Below are positions 1 to 11,777 of a stretch of DNA of 64,000 nt, piece by piece. Position numbers and translations under genes: made by a program. Within the stretch, counting starts at the first letter, position 1, and each line of letters begins with the position of its first letter. The notes under the pieces are model-generated. The model was not told the DNA's origin. It made no database searches and saw only the letters and a list, made by a program, of their open reading frames with translations. The DNA lies in NCBI GenBank assembly GCA_045540975.1, contig JAZQIE010000072.1, positions 1-64,000 of the forward strand. Reading direction: 5' to 3'. The DNA comes from SIG510 sp045540975. GTDB taxonomy: Bacteria; Bacillota; Clostridia; Oscillospirales; JAAYXM01.

Positions 1-129
1 CGACCCGTCACGCAATCATAGATTGCGGTCGGGTGCCCCGGAACCTTGTTGTTTCACAATAAGAACCCGACCCGTCACGCAATCATAGATTGCGGTCGGG
101 TGCCCCGGAACCTTGTTGTTTCACAATAA
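1..129. repeat. Two tandem copies of a 67-bp repeat with internal hairpin
   Basis: Positions 1-67 and 68-129 are the same sequence with a period of 67 bp; the second copy breaks off a few bases before the next unit would begin. Each unit contains an interrupted inverted repeat: outer arms CCCGAC and GTCGGG, inner arms CGCAATC and GATTGCG around a 3-nt loop. No start codon or reading frame is convincing. The array starts at the window edge, so its full copy number is not visible. It lies downstream of the terminators of the leftward rpmH-jag operon. Confidence 0.85.
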
Positions 130-132
130 AAC

Positions 133-167
133 AAAAAAGCAGTTGGAACCTTCCAACTGCTTTTTTT
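133..167. terminator. Bidirectional intrinsic terminator
   Basis: A 10-bp perfect stem (GCAGTTGGAA with its complement, 2-nt loop) is flanked by A6 on the left and T7 on the right, so it can act on either strand. It is the second of two terminators met by transcripts leaving jag. Confidence 0.85.
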
Positions 168-173
168 ACGAAG

Positions 174-206
174 AAAAAATCCTGCTCGAATGAGCAGGAT
201 TTTTTT
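174..206. terminator. Intrinsic terminator after jag
   Basis: The stem ATCCTGCTC / GAGCAGGAT has a GAAT loop with A and T runs on both sides. It lies only a few bases beyond the jag stop codon and is the primary terminator of the rpmH-rnpA-yidD-yidC-jag operon. Confidence 0.88.
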
Positions 207-211
207 GCTTT

Positions 212-889
212 TTAATAACCCGAGGAGTAACCGCCTCTGCGGTAGCTTCCCGAACGGCTTCCCGCATCCGGACCGGTGTAGGAAATCACCACACGGCGGT
301 TCGGCTCGGTGCCGACGGACGAGGTGTCCACATTCTCAAACTCCTGCAGAGCGGTATGGATGACATGACGCTCATATGCATTCATGGGCTCGAGGGTGCG
401 GTTTCTCTTATATTTGACCACCTGGCTTGCGACCTTCTTTGCCAGACGGACGAGCGCTTCCTCACGTTTTTTGCGGTAGTTTTCGGTATCCATGGTAACA
501 CGGACGTGCTTATCCGAGCCGTGATTGACCACGAGATTGGTGATATGCTGGAGCGCATCCAAAGTTTCGCCGCGGCGACCGATGAGCAGACCCATGTTCT
601 CGCCTGCCAAATCAATGGCTAAATTGCCGTCTTCCCCTTCGGTGACGGTAGCGGTAGCATCCACGCCCATCAGCGCAAAAAGACCGCTTAAAAAGCCTTC
701 TACCGAGCTGTCAGACGCTTCTTCCCAAGTGATACGGATTTTTGCGAGCTGACCGCCGATTCCGAGGAAGCCGGATTTCGGATTTTCCAATACTTCGACC
801 GAGACCGCGTCACGGTCCACACCGGCAGCACCGCAAGCGTTCAAAATCGCTTCGTCAATGGTCTTGCCGGTTGCTTCAAACTGTGCCAT
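212..889 (-). CDS. jag: RNA-binding protein Jag/KhpB (SpoIIIJ-associated)
   Basis: This 225-aa protein shows the three usual parts of Jag. An N-terminal Jag_N segment (about residues 1-55) contains the FLGIGG turn. A KH domain (about 75-150) has its GxxG loop as IGRRGE. A C-terminal R3H domain (about 155-210) carries R-x3-H as RHVIH, followed by a short Gly/Tyr/Arg-rich tail. In other Firmicutes KhpB pairs with KhpA, binds RNA and affects elongation, division and sporulation. It is the last gene of the operon, its ATG abutting the yidC stop. The usual next genes mnmE and mnmG are absent. The family call is secure; RNA targets are unknown. Confidence 0.95.
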   Translation of the reverse strand: MAQFEATGKTIDEAILNACGAAGVDRDAVSVEVLENPKSGFLGIGGQLAKIRITWEEASDSSVEGFLSGLFALMGVDATATVTEGEDGNLAIDLAGENMGLLIGRRGETLDALQHITNLVVNHGSDKHVRVTMDTENYRKKREEALVRLAKKVASQVVKYKRNRTLEPMNAYERHVIHTALQEFENVDTSSVGTEPNRRVVISYTGPDAGSRSGSYRRGGYSSGY

Positions 890-1708
890 TTATTTTTTTC
901 CCTCTTTCTTTTCCAAATACAAATCGATGAGCGGCTCCTGAATAATCATCAGGATGTTGCTGATAATCCAGTAGAAACCGAGACCCGCCGGAACGACAAA
1001 TGCGATATAGGCGGACATAATCGGCATCAGCCAGGTCATCATCCCGTTCATGCCTGCAACCTGCTCGTTGTTGGTCTGCGGCTGCTTCTTTTTCAGCATC
1101 CAGGAATGGAGGAAGGAGGTACCGCCCGACAAAAGCGGAATGATCCAAAGCACATCCACTCTGGAGAAGGAAGGAATCGCCGCGAGATTGATGCCGAGGA
1201 ACTCAAAATCCACCACCGGCAGATTCGGCATATTTGCCGCAAGCCAGGTCTGGATGCTTCCGAGCTGGGAAGCGATCTGGATTTCCGAGTACGCAAGGTT
1301 GCCTTCGATTGCGATACCGACCTGCTTTGCAAGTTCGGTAAGCTGGTCTGCGGTGACACCGAACATATAGGTGAGCGGCTGACGGACAACCGCGTACAGA
1401 CCCAACATGATCGGAATGGTAATCAGCAGGGGCAGGCAGCCGCCTGTCATGCTGACATTTTCGTCTTTGTAAAGTTTTTGTACGGCCACTGCATAGGCTT
1501 CTTTGTTATTCTTATACTTTTTTTCCAGCTCTTTGAGCCGCGGCTGGATGCGCTGCATTGCGATGGTGCTTTGCTTGCTTTTAATCTGGAAGGGGAGCAG
1601 TACCAACTTGGAAATCAGGGTAAAGATGATGAGCGAAATCCCGTAAGACCCGATCAACTGATACAGCTGGTACAGTATCCAACCAAACGGTTTTGCAATA
1701 ATGCCCAT
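890..1708 (-). CDS. yidC: Membrane protein insertase YidC/SpoIIIJ
   Basis: A 272-aa YidC/Oxa1-family insertase that places proteins in the cytoplasmic membrane with or without Sec. Hydrophobic segments are visible at about residues 15-40, 95-110, 175-200 and 225-260. The charged cytoplasmic hairpin (about 45-90, rich in K, E and Q) lies between the first two. The conserved positive residue of the hydrophilic groove appears to be lysine (LISKLVLLPF) rather than the better-studied arginine. There is no N-terminal lipobox, unlike Bacillus SpoIIIJ. The lysine-rich tail suits ribosome contact. It is co-transcribed between yidD and jag. Confidence 0.96.
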   Translation of the reverse strand: MGIIAKPFGWILYQLYQLIGSYGISLIIFTLISKLVLLPFQIKSKQSTIAMQRIQPRLKELEKKYKNNKEAYAVAVQKLYKDENVSMTGGCLPLLITIPIMLGLYAVVRQPLTYMFGVTADQLTELAKQVGIAIEGNLAYSEIQIASQLGSIQTWLAANMPNLPVVDFEFLGINLAAIPSFSRVDVLWIIPLLSGGTSFLHSWMLKKKQPQTNNEQVAGMNGMMTWLMPIMSAYIAFVVPAGLGFYWIISNILMIIQEPLIDLYLEKKEGKK

Positions 1709-1727
1709 TTTGTTTGCTCCTTATGGT

Positions 1728-1940
1728 TCATTCTACCGGGTCATACCCGGATTTTCCGGAGAACGGATGACAACGCAAAACACGCCGTACCGCGAGATAA
1801 CTCCCCTTGAGCGCCCCGTATTTTTCCAGCGCTTCAATCGCGTATTGCGAGCAGGTGGGGATAAACCGACAGCACGGTTTTTTGAGACCCGAAAGATGTG
1901 TTCGGTAAAACCGAATCATGGCAATCAAAATCCGTTTCAT
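1728..1940 (-). CDS. yidD: Membrane protein insertion efficiency factor YidD
   Basis: A small protein of about 70 aa with the YidD core: Cys-containing [20 protein letters not shown], then RVLRCHPF and GYDPV. It assists YidC-dependent insertion, probably at the inner face of the membrane through an amphipathic N-terminus ([13 protein letters not shown]). A longer frame extends upstream, but the ATG at 1940 is chosen because it overlaps the rnpA stop as ATGA, which suggests translational coupling, and because homology begins there. Confidence 0.93.
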   Translation of the reverse strand: MKRILIAMIRFYRTHLSGLKKPCCRFIPTCSQYAIEALEKYGALKGSYLAVRRVLRCHPFSGKSGYDPVE

Positions 1941-2284
1941 GCGTCTTTGTTCTCCATGAGTCGAAGCTGCTTCATCAACTGCAAGAGTGATGCCTCGATT
2001 TCCCAAAAACTTGCGGATGCGGCACGAACGCGCGAAACGATGACCACATCGTACGAAGGCAAAAATTCCGCCTCGTGAATACGGTACGCCTCTTTGATTC
2101 TTCTCCGCACCAGATTTCGGGTAACCGCTTTGCCGACTTTGGTACTTACCGTAATCCCAAGCCGTGTGCAGCCCAACCGATTCTTTTTACAGTATACCGC
2201 AAGGAGTGGTGTAACTGCATTTTTCCCTTGACGGTAAAGCCTGCGAAAAATTGTGTTTTCTTTGATCGCAATTGTATGTTGCAT
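1937..2284 (-). CDS. rnpA: Ribonuclease P protein component
   Basis: The 115-aa protein subunit of RNase P, which helps the catalytic RNA remove tRNA 5' leaders. The RNR signature is present as [13 protein letters not shown] in the C-terminal half, with the basic N-terminal RNA-binding surface FRRLYRQGK. The start at 2284 ([10 protein letters not shown]) is preferred over the longer frame because AGGAG precedes it at good spacing. The gene overlaps yidD by 4 nt and follows rpmH, the normal order. The RNase P RNA is not in this window. Confidence 0.95.
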   Translation of the reverse strand: MQHTIAIKENTIFRRLYRQGKNAVTPLLAVYCKKNRLGCTRLGITVSTKVGKAVTRNLVRRRIKEAYRIHEAEFLPSYDVVIVSRVRAASASFWEIEASLLQLMKQLRLMENKDA

Positions 2285-2402
2285 GGAATTTCTCCTGACA
2301 AACAAAAAGGTAAGCCATAAGCAGAATCGAATGGGGGAAGATTTCCCCCATACACTTTTTACCGCTTACTGCTTACCGCTTGCACTGATCAAACTGTTTT
2401 GA

Positions 2403-2537
2403 TTAATGCGTCAGTCTTGCTCTGCCTTTTGCACGTCTTCTTGCAAGCACCTTTTTGCCGTTACTGGTCTGCATTCTCTTGCGGAAACCATGGACTTTCG
2501 AGCGATGGCGCTTTTTCGGTTGATAGGTACGAAGCAT
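2403..2537 (-). CDS. rpmH: 50S ribosomal protein L34
   Basis: A 44-aa, strongly basic protein starting [20 protein letters not shown] and ending GRARLTH, the full-length bacterial L34 pattern. It is first in the leftward operon, with GGAGGTG just upstream of its ATG and a strong promoter about 105 bp further up. It is too short for common ORF cut-offs and was read directly from the sequence. Confidence 0.97.
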   Translation of the reverse strand: MLRTYQPKKRHRSKVHGFRKRMQTSNGKKVLARRRAKGRARLTH

Positions 2538-2642
2538 TCGTAACACCTCCAAATTTCTATTTGCAGCATTACCACTGACAGAATCCCGACGAGATTCGGA
2601 AGCCTGTCGCTGGTAATACCGCTGGACACGGGGTCACCGCAT

Positions 2643-2672
2643 ATTATATCCTAACAAATTTCAATCTGTCAA
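2643..2672 (-). promoter_or_regulatory. Sigma-A promoter of the rpmH operon
   Basis: Read on the minus strand: TTGACA (2672-2667), an 18-bp spacer, then TATAAT (2648-2643). Both boxes are perfect consensus. Transcription should begin near 2636 and run into rpmH. Confidence 0.85.
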
Positions 2673-2744
2673 GTGTCTTGTGCGGATTTTTTCAAATTCC
2701 GCGCTTTCTTTTTTATTTTTTTCTTTTTTATAATGTAAATTCGG

Positions 2745-2773
2745 TTGAAATGAGTTTCATTTTCTGCTATAAT
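2745..2773 (+). promoter_or_regulatory. Sigma-A promoter of dnaA
   Basis: TTGAAA (2745-2750), a 17-bp spacer and TATAAT (2768-2773), about 40 bp upstream of the dnaA ATG. It is divergent from the rpmH promoter, with about 70 bp between the two -35 boxes. Confidence 0.82.
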
Positions 2774-2814
2774 AGAATCACAAATTTGTATCTTTTTTTT
2801 GGGGGATAAAACGA

Positions 2815-4113
2815 ATGCAATACGCACAGGAAATCTGGGCGAAAACGCTGGAAATTTTAGAGCGAGAGCTTGGAATGAGCAAAACCTCAATCGACACTTG
2901 GTTTGTTGACATCAAGCCGGTCTCCTTTGTCGATAATTGCTTGACTGTTCTGATTAAAAACGACTTTGTGCGCGGATATGTGGAAACCCAATATGCCACT
3001 TGGATTACCAACGCGCTCAAAATTTTGTTTTCGGTGGATATCAGCCTTCGTGTCATCGACCGCGAAGCGGAGCCCGAGGAAACGGCAGAACACCAATTCA
3101 ATGAGGAATATTCGTTCGAGCGCTTTGTGGTCGGCAGTTCCAACACCTTTGCCCACGCCGCGGCAAAAGCGGTCGCGCAGGCACCCGGAACTTCTTACAA
3201 CCCACTGCTCATTTACGGCGGTTCCGGCCTCGGAAAAACACACCTTTTGTTTGCAATCGCAGGCACGGTTGAAAAAAACAATCCGTCTGCCCATATCGTT
3301 TACGTCAAAGGTGCGGACTTTATCAACGAATTCATCGAAAGCATTCAAGCGCGCACCGCGGACGAATTTCGAAACAAATACCGCGAAGCGGATCTTCTTT
3401 TGGTGGATGACATTCAGTTCATCGCGGGTCATCCCCGTACCGAAGAAGAATTTTTCCATACCTTCAACACGCTGCACGAGGCAAAAAAGCAGATCGTTCT
3501 GATTTCCGATCGCCTCCCCAGTGAAATGGTGAACTTGGAAGAACGTCTTCGCACCCGTTTCGAATCCGGTCTCATTGTGGACATCCAGCCGCCCGATTTT
3601 GAAACCCGTCTTGCAATCATCAATCTCAAATGCAAGCGGCTCGGTCTGGATCTCACAGCGAAACAAAAAGAAACCATCGCAAACAACATCACCTCAAACG
3701 TGCGGCAGATTGAAGGCGTCATCAAGAAAATCCATGCATACTCGTCGCTTTTGCAAACCGAGATTTCGGATGAAATTGTCCAACGCGCCATTTCGGATAT
3801 GATTCGGGAAAACCCGGGGCTCAATCCCACTCCCGAAATCATCATCAAAGAGGTTTGTAAGTACTATCGGGTCGAAGAACCCGTTCTGCTTGGAAAAAAC
3901 CAATCCAAGAGCACCGTGCTGCCGCGTCAGATTGCCATGTACCTCATCCGTGAGATTTTGGGCACCTCGTTTCCCGACATCGGAAAGATTTTCAGCGACA
4001 GACACCACACCACGGTCATTTACGCGCACACAACCATCAAAGATAAAATCAAAGCGGACCGTGAATTCCAAAACGAAATCAAAGACATCCGCAATAATAT
4101 TTTGGAGTCCTAA
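2815..4113 (+). CDS. dnaA: Chromosomal replication initiator DnaA
   Basis: The 432-aa AAA+ initiator that binds DnaA boxes at oriC and opens the duplex. Domain I (about 1-80) begins WAKTLEILERELG and has W/F-rich protein-contact motifs. The domain II linker is short. Domain III (about 100-330) has Walker A GGSGLGKTH near residue 134 and Walker B LLLVDDIQF near 195. Domain IV (about 340-432) ends in the DNA-binding signature DRHHTTVIYAHTTI. A GGGGGA ribosome-binding site lies 7 nt before the ATG. The gene is divergent from rpmH and followed by an intergenic block rich in DnaA boxes. Confidence 0.98.
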   Translation: MQYAQEIWAKTLEILERELGMSKTSIDTWFVDIKPVSFVDNCLTVLIKNDFVRGYVETQYATWITNALKILFSVDISLRVIDREAEPEETAEHQFNEEYSFERFVVGSSNTFAHAAAKAVAQAPGTSYNPLLIYGGSGLGKTHLLFAIAGTVEKNNPSAHIVYVKGADFINEFIESIQARTADEFRNKYREADLLLVDDIQFIAGHPRTEEEFFHTFNTLHEAKKQIVLISDRLPSEMVNLEERLRTRFESGLIVDIQPPDFETRLAIINLKCKRLGLDLTAKQKETIANNITSNVRQIEGVIKKIHAYSSLLQTEISDEIVQRAISDMIRENPGLNPTPEIIIKEVCKYYRVEEPVLLGKNQSKSTVLPRQIAMYLIREILGTSFPDIGKIFSDRHHTTVIYAHTTIKDKIKADREFQNEIKDIRNNILES

Positions 4114-4348
4114 GTTTTCCACAGTTTTCTGTGGATTCCACAAGGATGAGTCTGTGGAAAATTCAGTCCGTTCTCACACTTGTGGATGGAGTCACATAAA
4201 ATCCACAACCGTCTGTGAAGGGAAAACACATTGACACAACAAACCAAATTCTGGTTTTCCTCAACTTACACACTATCACCACTACTACCAAACTTATGAT
4301 TCTATTCTTTTTATTTCACGATTATGACAACAGAAAGGGAATCGGCTT
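4114..4348. other. Replication origin oriC between dnaA and dnaN
   Basis: This 235-bp gap contains several DnaA-box-like 9-mers. TTTTCCACA at 4115-4123 and its reverse complement at 4153-4161 each have one mismatch to TTATCCACA. Weaker ones lie at 4130-4138, 4181-4189 and 4199-4207. To the right is an AT-rich tract (about 4225-4345) suitable for unwinding. It includes trinucleotide-repeat sequence (CACTACTACC, 4280s) that could be DnaA-trio on the other strand. No reading frame is supported. That the origin is here follows from the boxes and gene order; activity is not proven. Confidence 0.8.
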
Positions 4349-5464
4349 ATGAAATTTACTTGTGAACGTGCGCTTCTCCAGGAAGCAATCAGCACCACCA
4401 ACTGGGCAGTTTCTTCCAAAAGCTCCATTCAGGCACTGGAAGGTCTTCTGTTAGACGCAGGAAACGGTCTCACCGTAACGGGCTATAACTTAGAAACCGG
4501 AATCCAGACCACCATCGATGCCAACATCATCGAGGCGGGCAAAATCGTCATCAATGCAAAGCTTCTCTCGGATATTATCCGCCTTTGCCCGGACGAAGAA
4601 GTCACCGTAACCGTGACCGAAACGCAAACCGTTCTCATCACTTGCTGCAATGCAAAGTATGAAATCATCGGTATGAGCGCAGAGGAATATCCCAACCTGC
4701 CCGAAATCGAAACCGAGCAAACCCTTTCTCTCCCGCAGGATGTGCTGAAATCCATGATTAACCAAACCATTTTCGCAATCAGCACCAACGACAACAAGCC
4801 CATCCATACCGGCTCCCTCTTTGAAGTGGAAAACGGCAAGTTAAATGTGGTCTCGGTAGACGGCTTCCGCCTTGCAATCCGCACCGAAGAGCTGGAATCC
4901 ATCAAAACCGATGTCCCGTTCTCCTTCGTTGTTCCGGGTCATACCCTGCGCGAAGTGGAAAAACTCATGGACGATACCGATGACGCGGTCGAAATCATGC
5001 TGGGCAGAAAGCACATCACCTTCTCCTTCGGCACCACCACCGTCATCGCCCGTGTTTTGGAAGGCGAATTCTTAAACTACAAAAACGCCATCCCGAAAAC
5101 CAGCACCATTTCCACCACGGTCGTGACCAAAGAATTCATCACCTCGCTTGAACGTGTTTCCATTCTCATCAACGAGCGCATCAAAAATCCGGTCCGCTGC
5201 ATTTTCTCGGACAATTCCATCCAACTGCTTTGCACCACTCCGCTCGGAAAATCGCAAGACCATTGCAGACTCCTCGAGCCGTGTGAAAAACTGGAAATCG
5301 GTTTCAACAACCGTTACCTCATCGATGCACTCAAAGCCTGCCCGGATGCAGAGGTCAAGCTGGAACTCAACACCCACCTTTCTCCGATTGTCATGAAGCC
5401 GAAGGAAGGGGACAGTTACTTCTACCTCATCCTTCCTGTCCGCCTCAAGGCAGATAACGATTAA
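4349..5464 (+). CDS. dnaN: DNA polymerase III sliding clamp (beta subunit)
   Basis: A 371-aa beta clamp with three similar domains of about 120 aa each. It is a dimeric ring that tethers polymerase III and repair proteins to DNA. Family motifs include the N-terminal KFTCERALLQEAI and the C-terminal SPIVMKPKEGD...YLILPVRL, which forms the partner-binding pocket. AGAAAGGG precedes the ATG. The recF start codon follows the stop codon with no gap, so the two are probably co-translated. Confidence 0.97.
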   Translation: MKFTCERALLQEAISTTNWAVSSKSSIQALEGLLLDAGNGLTVTGYNLETGIQTTIDANIIEAGKIVINAKLLSDIIRLCPDEEVTVTVTETQTVLITCCNAKYEIIGMSAEEYPNLPEIETEQTLSLPQDVLKSMINQTIFAISTNDNKPIHTGSLFEVENGKLNVVSVDGFRLAIRTEELESIKTDVPFSFVVPGHTLREVEKLMDDTDDAVEIMLGRKHITFSFGTTTVIARVLEGEFLNYKNAIPKTSTISTTVVTKEFITSLERVSILINERIKNPVRCIFSDNSIQLLCTTPLGKSQDHCRLLEPCEKLEIGFNNRYLIDALKACPDAEVKLELNTHLSPIVMKPKEGDSYFYLILPVRLKADND

Positions 5465-6568
5465 ATGATACTGAAAGAAATCAAACTGCAAAATTTCCGA
5501 AATATTGAGTCCCTTTCCATGACGTGTGACCCGAAAATCAATGTGATTTGCGGAAAAAACGCGCAGGGAAAAACCAATTTATTGGAATCAATCTTCTTTC
5601 TTTCGTGTGTGCGGTCGTTCCATGCGCGAAAAGAAGCGGAATTGGTACGGTGGGACACTCCGGATGCGCGCATTTTGGCAAATCTCTCCGCGCACAATCG
5701 GGATTTTAGCATCGATATTCGGCTTTCCGCAGCCAAAAAACGTCAAATTCTGGTAAACGGTGTCAAGCAAACCCGCTTGCTCGATTTTGTCGGGCTTGCA
5801 AAAACGGTTGTTTTTTCGCCCGAAGACTTAAATCTGCTTCGCGGCGGTCCTGCGGCAAGACGAAAATTCATCAACATTGCTCTTTCTCAGTTAAAACCCA
5901 AGTACTTGCAGGTGTTGACCCAATACCAAAAAGTTCTGGAAGAAAAAAACAAACTGCTCAAAAACGCGCAAAGTTTTTCCGAAATCGAGCTTCTTTTAGA
6001 CGTTTATAACGAGCAGCTTTCCCGATTCGGTGCATTCGTCATCTCATACCGCGCCGAATTTTTGACCGCGCTTGCCCGTCATGCGCAGGAAATTCACCGC
6101 GAAATGTCGCATACAACCGAGGAGTTTACCGCGGTGTATCAAACCGACCGCACGGTAGACCCCAAGGGCGATATCGCATCCATCCAAAACAGTCTGTACC
6201 GTCATCTTTCCGAGCGAAAAATCGCGGAATTTGAGAGCAGAAGCTGTTTAATCGGTCCGCATCGGGATGATTTGGATTGCTCCATCTCGGGAAAATCCGT
6301 CCGCCAATTCGCATCCCAAGGGCAAACCCGTACCGCAGTGCTTTCGTTAAAGCTTGCCGAGCGCAATCTCTTTTTTGAGGCAACAAGAGAATATCCCATT
6401 CTTCTGCTTGACGATGTACTCAGCGAATTGGATGCCGCGCGGCAAAACTTTGTCTTAAATCAAATCACAAACGGACAGGTATTTATCACAAGCTGTGATG
6501 AATCCACCGCCGGAATTTCAAAAACCGGCCGTCTTTTTACCATGAATCAAGGAATTTTATCCGAATAG
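5465..6568 (+). CDS. recF: DNA replication and repair protein RecF
   Basis: A 367-aa SMC-like ATPase that loads or protects RecA at single-strand gaps. Walker A is CGKNAQGKTN (residues about 29-38). The C-terminal half carries the ABC signature region FASQGQTRTAVLSLKLAE and Walker B PILLLDDVLSELD. The central region (about 130-240) is helical and charged. The ATG follows the dnaN stop directly, the usual dnaA-dnaN-recF arrangement. Confidence 0.96.
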   Translation: MILKEIKLQNFRNIESLSMTCDPKINVICGKNAQGKTNLLESIFFLSCVRSFHARKEAELVRWDTPDARILANLSAHNRDFSIDIRLSAAKKRQILVNGVKQTRLLDFVGLAKTVVFSPEDLNLLRGGPAARRKFINIALSQLKPKYLQVLTQYQKVLEEKNKLLKNAQSFSEIELLLDVYNEQLSRFGAFVISYRAEFLTALARHAQEIHREMSHTTEEFTAVYQTDRTVDPKGDIASIQNSLYRHLSERKIAEFESRSCLIGPHRDDLDCSISGKSVRQFASQGQTRTAVLSLKLAERNLFFEATREYPILLLDDVLSELDAARQNFVLNQITNGQVFITSCDESTAGISKTGRLFTMNQGILSE

Positions 6569-6578
6569 AGGTGTTTTT

Positions 6579-8791
<2,213 letters not shown>

Positions 8792-8818
8792 TTTGCGTGA
8801 TTGAGAGGAAACAAGCAG

Positions 8819-11323
8819 ATGGCGAAGAATAAAAAATACGAAGATTCCCATTTCGAGGAATATTTCGATACCCAAACCATTGTCGATATCGACATTGAAC
8901 AAAGAATGCGCGAGGCATTCATTGACTATGCAATGAGTGTCATCATTTCCCGTGCGCTTCCCGACGTGCGTGACGGCTTAAAGCCTGTCCACCGCCGCAT
9001 CCTCTATTCCATGTTTGAGGAGCATTTGACGGTTGACAAGCCCTTCTTCAAATCCGCAACCACGGTCGGTAACGTCATCGGTCGTTACCATCCGCACGGT
9101 GATGCTTCGGTTTACGATGCAATGGTCCGTTTGGCGCAGGATTTCTCCATGCGCTATCCCTTGGTGGACGGCCACGGTAACTTCGGTTCGGTCGACGGTG
9201 ACCCCCCTGCGGCATACCGTTATACCGAGGCGAGAATGAGCAAACTCGCAAACCTTCTCCTTGAAAATATTGAAAAAAATACGGTTGATTTTGCGCCCAA
9301 CTTCGATGAAAAGCGCAAAGAACCGGTTGTTCTCCCCACCCGTGTTCCCACCCTGCTCATCAACGGCAGTTCGGGTATCGCGGTCGGTATGGCGACCAAT
9401 ATCCCGCCGCATAACCTCACCGAGGTGCTTGACGGTGTCATTGCTCAAATCGACAATCCGGATATCACCGTGGAAGAACTCATGGAGTACATTCAGGGTC
9501 CGGATTTCCCGACCAAAGCCTCCATTGTGGGCAAAAGCGGAATCCGTGCGGCGTATCAAACAGGCCGCGGAAAAATCATCATCCGTGCAAAAGCGGAAAT
9601 CGAAGAGCATAAAGACGGCACCTCCTCCATCATCGTGACCGAGCTTCCGTATCAGGTCAACAAAAAGGTGTTGGTGGAATCCATTGCGGAAATGGTCAAG
9701 GAAAAGAGAATCGAAGGTCTGTCAGACATTGATGACCATTCCTCCGACCGTGTTGGCATCCGTCTTGAAATCTTCTTAAAACGTGAAGCAAATCCGCAGG
9801 TGGTACTCAACCAACTCTTCAAATTCACCCGCTTGCAGGACAGCTTCTCCATCAATATGCTTGCAATCGTGGACGGAAAGCCCAAGACCATGGGGCTTAA
9901 AGAAGTGATTGCGCACTTCATCACCTTCCAGGAAGAGGTTGTCACTCGCCGCACCAAATACGATTTGGAAAAGGCAGAGGCGAGAATGCATATTTTGGAA
10001 GGGCTGAGAATCGCGCTTGCGAATATCGACGAGGTCATCCATATCATCCGCAATTCGTATGACGATGCAAAAGAACGTCTCATGGAGCGCTTTAACATGA
10101 GCGAAATTCAGGCGCAGAGTGTTCTCGATATGCGCCTTGCACAGCTGCAGCGCTTAAACGGCGAGAAAATCGAGCAGGAGTACAACGAACTCCTTGCAAA
10201 ATGCGAGGAATACCGCGCACTTCTTGCCGACCGCACAAAACTCATGGCACTCATTAAGGACGAACTCACCGAAATTCGCGACAAATACGGCGATGAAAGA
10301 CTCACCGAGATTGTCCCGTTTGACGGTCAGATCGATATTGAAGACGAAGACCTCATCCCGGTCGAGGAATGTGCATATACCTTGACCCATTACGGCTATA
10401 TCAAGCGCCTGCCGTCCAATACCTACCGTGCGCAGCGCCGCGGCGGTAAGGGGATTTCGGGCATGAAGACCCGTGAAGAGGACTTCGCGGAAACCTTGTT
10501 TATCGCATCCTCGCACGATCATATCCTGTTCTTTACCAATCAGGGACGGATGTACCGTGTGAAAGGCTATATGATTCCCGAGAGTAGCCGCACCGCAAAG
10601 GGCATGAATGTGGTCAACCTCCTTCCGCTCGAAGAGGGCGAGAAGGTTGCCGCAATGATTCCGATTGCGCAGTTTGAAGAAGGAAAATTCCTCATCATGG
10701 CAACCCGCAGCGGGATTGTCAAGAGAATCGACCTCGACAAACTCGATACCGCGAGAAAAACCGGTATCCGTGCGCTCACCATCAATGAGGATGACGAACT
10801 CATCAAGGTCATGCTCACCGACGGCAGCAAGGAAGTCATGCTTGCCACCCGTGAGGGTAAGGCAATCCGCTTCTCCGAGACCGATGTCCGCTCCACCGGA
10901 CGTACCGCGGCAGGTGTTTCGGGCATTGATTTGGCGGATGGCGACTATGTGGTCGGCGCGGAAGTGGTCGAAGCGGGCAAAGACCTCTTGACTGTGACCG
11001 AAAACGGCTTCGGTAAGCGTACTCCGGTTGAGGAATACCGTTTGCAGAACCGCTACGGTAAGGGTATCACCAACTACAACCTGTCCGACAAGACCGGCAA
11101 GGTCGCGGGCATTCAGCTGGTGGACGATGACTGCGACGTCATGATGATTTCCGATGACGGCATCATCATCCGTATGGCGGCAGACAGCATTGCCCGTTAC
11201 GGACGTGTCACCAAGGGCGTCATTTTGATGCGCCTCTCCGAGGATGTCCATGTCATCTCGGTCGCCTGCACCGAAAAAGAGCAGGAAGAAGAAGCCGAAG
11301 TGACGAATGAATTGCAGGATTAG
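8819..11323 (+). CDS. gyrA: DNA gyrase subunit A
   Basis: The 834-aa cleavage/wrapping subunit of gyrase. The catalytic tyrosine is Y135 in [11 protein letters not shown]. The N-terminal winged-helix region has [17 protein letters not shown]. The GyrA box QRRGGKGI near residue 540 marks the C-terminal beta-pinwheel and separates gyrase from topoisomerase IV. The tail is acidic. The start at 8819 ([10 protein letters not shown]) follows GAGAGGAAAC; an in-frame start at 8801 has no better site. The coding end lies 10 nt before rnhA. Confidence 0.97.
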   Translation: MAKNKKYEDSHFEEYFDTQTIVDIDIEQRMREAFIDYAMSVIISRALPDVRDGLKPVHRRILYSMFEEHLTVDKPFFKSATTVGNVIGRYHPHGDASVYDAMVRLAQDFSMRYPLVDGHGNFGSVDGDPPAAYRYTEARMSKLANLLLENIEKNTVDFAPNFDEKRKEPVVLPTRVPTLLINGSSGIAVGMATNIPPHNLTEVLDGVIAQIDNPDITVEELMEYIQGPDFPTKASIVGKSGIRAAYQTGRGKIIIRAKAEIEEHKDGTSSIIVTELPYQVNKKVLVESIAEMVKEKRIEGLSDIDDHSSDRVGIRLEIFLKREANPQVVLNQLFKFTRLQDSFSINMLAIVDGKPKTMGLKEVIAHFITFQEEVVTRRTKYDLEKAEARMHILEGLRIALANIDEVIHIIRNSYDDAKERLMERFNMSEIQAQSVLDMRLAQLQRLNGEKIEQEYNELLAKCEEYRALLADRTKLMALIKDELTEIRDKYGDERLTEIVPFDGQIDIEDEDLIPVEECAYTLTHYGYIKRLPSNTYRAQRRGGKGISGMKTREEDFAETLFIASSHDHILFFTNQGRMYRVKGYMIPESSRTAKGMNVVNLLPLEEGEKVAAMIPIAQFEEGKFLIMATRSGIVKRIDLDKLDTARKTGIRALTINEDDELIKVMLTDGSKEVMLATREGKAIRFSETDVRSTGRTAAGVSGIDLADGDYVVGAEVVEAGKDLLTVTENGFGKRTPVEEYRLQNRYGKGITNYNLSDKTGKVAGIQLVDDDCDVMMISDDGIIIRMAADSIARYGRVTKGVILMRLSEDVHVISVACTEKEQEEEAEVTNELQD

Positions 11324-11333
11324 AGGAAATCCT

Positions 11334-11777
11334 ATGAAAAAACACGTTACTTTGTACACCGACGGCGCGTGCTCGGGAAATCCCGGGCCGGGCGGTTGGG
11401 GTGCGATTTTGGTCTACCGCGAAACCGAGCGTGAGCTTTCGGGCGGCGAGGAGATGACCACAAACAACCGCATGGAGCTTCTTGCGGTCATTGAAGGTCT
11501 CTCCCGCTTAAAAGAGCCGTGCCGTGTCACGGTATACAGTGACAGCCGCTATCTGGTGGATGCCATCAGCCAAGGCTGGGCAGTGCGCTGGAAGCAAAAC
11601 GGCTGGATGCGCAACAAAAAAGACCGTGCGCTCAATCCGGATTTGTGGGAGCGCCTGCTCGAACTTCTCACCACCCACGAATGCGAATTTGTTTGGGTCA
11701 AGGGCCATGCGGAAAACCCGTATAACAACCGTTGCGACCGCCTTGCGGTGGCGGAAAGCCAAAAATTTTTAAAATAA
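11334..11777 (+). CDS. rnhA: Ribonuclease HI
   Basis: A 147-aa RNase HI that cuts the RNA strand of RNA:DNA hybrids. The catalytic carboxylates D10 ([14 protein letters not shown]), E48 (NRMELLAV), D70 (VYSDSRY) and D135 (NRCDRLA), plus the accessory H125, are all present. The basic handle region ([17 protein letters not shown]) is kept, as in E. coli. TAGAGGAAA before the ATG at 11334 overlaps the gyrA stop region. Being directly downstream of gyrA suggests read-through transcription. Confidence 0.95.
   Translation: MKKHVTLYTDGACSGNPGPGGWGAILVYRETERELSGGEEMTTNNRMELLAVIEGLSRLKEPCRVTVYSDSRYLVDAISQGWAVRWKQNGWMRNKKDRALNPDLWERLLELLTTHECEFVWVKGHAENPYNNRCDRLAVAESQKFLK

Noticed and set aside
1..129. 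CRISPR array
   Set aside because: The two units are identical over the whole 67-bp period, so there is no unique spacer, and no cas gene is present.
10154..11359. 401-aa minus-strand open frame
   Set aside because: It is antisense to gyrA, has no ribosome-binding site and shows no family motif; it reflects the codon pattern of gyrA.
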